Part shown: positions 4,733-5,768 of the stretch, one piece after another
Layout: each line of letters begins with the position of its first letter
Position numbering within the stretch: the stretch's first letter is position 1
Source: an uncultured Pseudomonadota bacterium
Lineage (GTDB): Bacteria; Pseudomonadota; Gammaproteobacteria; Steroidobacterales; Steroidobacteraceae
Assembly: GCA_903890265.1 (NCBI GenBank)
Contig: CAITAM010000206.1
Location: 1-5,768 of the forward strand
Length of the DNA stretch: 5,768 nt
Direction: 5' to 3'
Made by a program: the position numbers and the translations under genes
Notes under the pieces: generated by a model
Databases searched by the model: none
What the model was told of the DNA's origin: nothing
What the model saw: the letters and a program-made list of their open reading frames with translations, nothing else

Positions 4733-5151
4733 TACCCCAATCGTTGCAGTGCGGTCGCCGGCGTCACGACCTCAATTTGGAAAGTTCTGGACGCCTCGCG
4801 GAAATCGTCTTGATTAAAGGTCACCAACATATCGGCCCGCCCGTTCATCGCCAAGTCGAGAACGTGTTCGTCCTCTGCATCTGCCAACACCGGTCGCCAA
4901 AGGAAATGAATAGGCACCGGCTCCGCCACTACAGAAAGTGCCGCGAGGACGTCCCTAACATCCGCAGCCGTTAGCCGCATGGCAGTCAGCTGCAAGGGCC
5001 GAGTCAGTACTGCTTCGTATTCCAGCCATATTGCGGTGGAGGCCAGCAGTACGAAGCGCTCGTCGAGTGCCGCTATGAGCAATTCGCGTGACGCCCCGCG
5101 TTCGCTGCGAAATGCGGCCACCAACACGTCCGTGTCCAGCACCAAGCGCAT
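4732..5151 (-). CDS. PIN-domain toxin (putative TA toxin, COG1569-like, VapC-related RNase)
   Basis: This encodes 139 residues, typical for this PIN family. MRLVLDTDVLVAAF at the N-terminus carries the first metal-binding Asp (D6); relatives usually have DTNV, so Asp at position 8 is a small oddity. WLEYEAVLTRP (~42-52) gives the second acidic site (E44/E46). LADAEDEHVLDLAMNG (~89-104) with the following ADMLVTFNQDDF (~106-117) gives the third and fourth acidic positions. PIN toxins are Mg2+-dependent ribonucleases that cut tRNA, rRNA or mRNA when the antitoxin is degraded. All acidic positions are present, so it looks active. It is the first gene of a toxin-antitoxin operon and overlaps the antitoxin by one base. 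The ATG is preceded by no Shine-Dalgarno but by a -10 box 5 nt away. Confidence 0.85.
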   Translation of the reverse strand: MRLVLDTDVLVAAFRSERGASRELLIAALDERFVLLASTAIWLEYEAVLTRPLQLTAMRLTAADVRDVLAALSVVAEPVPIHFLWRPVLADAEDEHVLDLAMNGRADMLVTFNQDDFREASRTFQIEVVTPATALQRLG

Positions 5152-5185
5152 GCTGAATCATATGATATTGCAGGCACTATTGCAA
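5152..5185 (-). promoter_or_regulatory. Promoter and operator of the PIN/RHH toxin-antitoxin operon
   Basis: On the minus strand, TTGCAA (5185-5180) is followed after exactly 17 bp by TATGAT (5162-5157), a good sigma-70-type promoter. The -10 box is half of the perfect palindrome ATCATATGAT (5157-5166), a likely antitoxin operator. Two direct copies of TATTGCA (plus 5166-5172 and 5178-5184, 12 bp apart) flank the spacer. The -10 ends 5 nt before the toxin ATG, so the transcript should be leaderless or nearly so. Confidence 0.65.
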
Positions 5186-5331
5186 CGTGGAAGGTGAGAG
5201 TGGGGTTTCGCCGCGGACTTTGCTGTGACCAGATCACCGGTAGACTGACCTGCCGGCATTCTTCGGCCCATCCATTGCTAGGGATTGGCCCTGCACCCCC
5301 CTGTGCTTCGCCACGGACTATCCTGAACCGC
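5186..5331. other. Intergenic region between the toxin promoter and repeat C
   Basis: About 145 bp without a gene. It contains an isolated plus-strand CCGGTAGAC at 5237-5245, 100 bp before the paired 9-mers of repeat C, possibly an extra or relict boundary. Nothing else is recognisable. Confidence 0.45.
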
Positions 5332-5336
5332 GGTCG

Positions 5337-5356
5337 ACGGTAGACTTCCGGTAGAC
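5337..5356 (+). repeat. Left-boundary 9-mer pair of repeat C
   Basis: ACGGTAGAC (5337-5345) and CCGGTAGAC (5348-5356) are 11 bp apart. This copy gives the clearest tandem 11-mer, CGGTAGACTTC. Confidence 0.7.
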
Positions 5357-5450
5357 TTCAGCGTCGAAACCAGCCCGTATGTTTCCGCAGAACCATTCAG
5401 GGTCTCGATCGGGAACGTCTCTAACCGCGCGACTTCCTGCCGGACCCCTC

Positions 5451-5470
5451 GGTGTAGCTCCGGCTACGCC
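5451..5470. terminator. Hairpin overlapping the msrA-tail stop codon, repeat C
   Basis: GGTGTAGC (5451-5458) and GCTACGCC (5463-5470) pair around a TCCG loop, equivalent to the hairpins of copies A and B. The stop codon of the msrA tail is in the stem. Confidence 0.55.
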
Positions 5471-5568
5471 TTCTCCCCCACCCGTAACTCTGCGAGTTTG
5501 AAGGGAACTCCACAGCCTCCAATTCCGCAGTACCCGTTCGGATTCGTCGCAAGATACTGCTGGTGATC
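5464..5568 (-). pseudogene. MsrA-like C-terminal fragment in repeat C
   Basis: Translation: DHQQYLATNPNGYCGIGG, then CGVPFKLAEL, then RVGEKA and TAG. It is one residue shorter at its upstream end than A and B: the tyrosine before HQQYL is lost and SVG stands in place of the usual residues. The family's KNP is TNP here. Six of the eight base differences from copy B are silent. No catalytic domain is present, so it is a remnant or an inserted gene end, not an enzyme. Confidence 0.78.
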
Positions 5569-5660
5569 GCCAACGCTGACCCGGGACTTTTTCCTGAAAT
5601 CGTGGCGTTAGGTAAGCGCCTACCCTGCGGCGGCCGACACCCGGTCGACCGGGCGATTAG

Positions 5661-5768
5661 TCCTAACCTTGACCGATGAAAGCCCGCCGTCGCGGGGAAT
5701 CTCTCGATCAGCAGGCGCACCGAAGCACATTCAGGCGCTCGAACGGATTCGCCGACCGGATAGTGGAA
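5661..5768. other. Right edge beyond repeat C
   Basis: The sequence after the repeat is unrelated to the starts of cassettes 1-3. A plus-strand frame opens with ATGAAAGCCCGC at 5678 and stays open to the edge (30 codons), but it lacks a ribosome site and any recognisable motif. I leave it uncalled. GTTAGG (5607-5612) and CCTAAC (5662-5667) form a distant inverted pair. Confidence 0.3.

Larger units (their letters stand above)
5332..5660 (+). repeat. Array repeat, copy C
   Basis: The left end GGTCGACGGTAGACTTCC at 5332 leads into a second 9-mer at 5348. It has the same 127-bp distance from first 9-mer to msrA stop as copies A and B, the CGCAGAACC and CTAACC landmarks, hairpin 5451-5470 and the msrA tail. 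To the right of 5568 it diverges abruptly; only CCGGTCGACC at 5641-5650 recalls the right boundary, and no CCGGTAGAC follows. The right end given is therefore approximate. A different cassette or flank begins after it. Confidence 0.75.

Noticed and set aside
358..5660. CRISPR array
   Set aside because: Repeats are ~340 bp and spaced 1-2 kb apart with gene-bearing spacers; there are no short regular repeats.
5607..5667. Integron attC site (GTTAGGT and CCTAAC pair)
   Set aside because: An attC reads RYYYAAC first and GTTRRRY last on either strand; here the order is reversed, and copies A and B lack an equivalent pair. No IntI-type integrase is present.
5421..5720. Minus-strand open frame through repeat C
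   Set aside because: It crosses the msrA tail in the wrong frame (the true tail frame gives GYCGIGG) and has no ribosome site or recognisable motif.

Overview
The window reads as an accessory gene array from a GC-rich proteobacterium. The MsrA-like, HigBA and PIN/RHH proteins have a Xanthomonadales-like flavour, but that assignment is a weak inference. The first ~160 bases are different: AT-richer DNA encoding, on the minus strand, the middle of a Bacteroidetes-like biotin-protein ligase (BirA). This is joined abruptly to the C-terminal end of a GC-rich amidase on the plus strand. The junction near 160-165 is either an assembly chimera or a real transfer breakpoint.

From about 358 onward the window is built from four directly repeated blocks: Z at 358-662 (decayed), A at 1479-1820, B at 3305-3645 and C at 5332-5660. 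A and B align without gaps over ~340 bp. Every block carries, on the minus strand, the last ~36 codons of an MsrA-like protein, with no catalytic N-terminal part. In A, B and C the stop codon lies inside a hairpin. A and B are bracketed by copies of the 9-mer CCGGTAGAC at fixed spacing (two 11 bp apart on the left, two 24 bp apart on the right). C keeps the left pair, and Z keeps a variant of the right pair. By hand alignment A and B match at about 93% in the msrA tail, about 67% left of it and about 50% right of it. Most differences inside the tail are synonymous.

The blocks delimit three cassettes. Cassette 1 (663-1478) holds one unrecognised gene with a single predicted membrane helix. Cassette 2 (1821-3304) holds a HigBA toxin-antitoxin operon facing a convergent DUF4304-type gene. 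Cassette 3 (3646-5331) holds, all on the minus strand, a PIN-domain toxin with an overlapping ribbon-helix-helix antitoxin and then an unrecognised gene. No recombinase, transposase, tRNA or intact msrA is visible.

The layout resembles a toxin-antitoxin-rich cassette array, as in chromosomal integrons, but the repeats do not look like attC sites. The main hypothesis is an undescribed array of cassettes whose shared unit carries an msrA 3' end and CCGGTAGAC iterons. The toxin-antitoxin modules would be expected to stabilise it. Both toxin genes appear to be transcribed from promoters whose -10 box lies 5-8 nt before the ATG and overlaps a palindrome, which suggests near-leaderless, autoregulated mRNAs.
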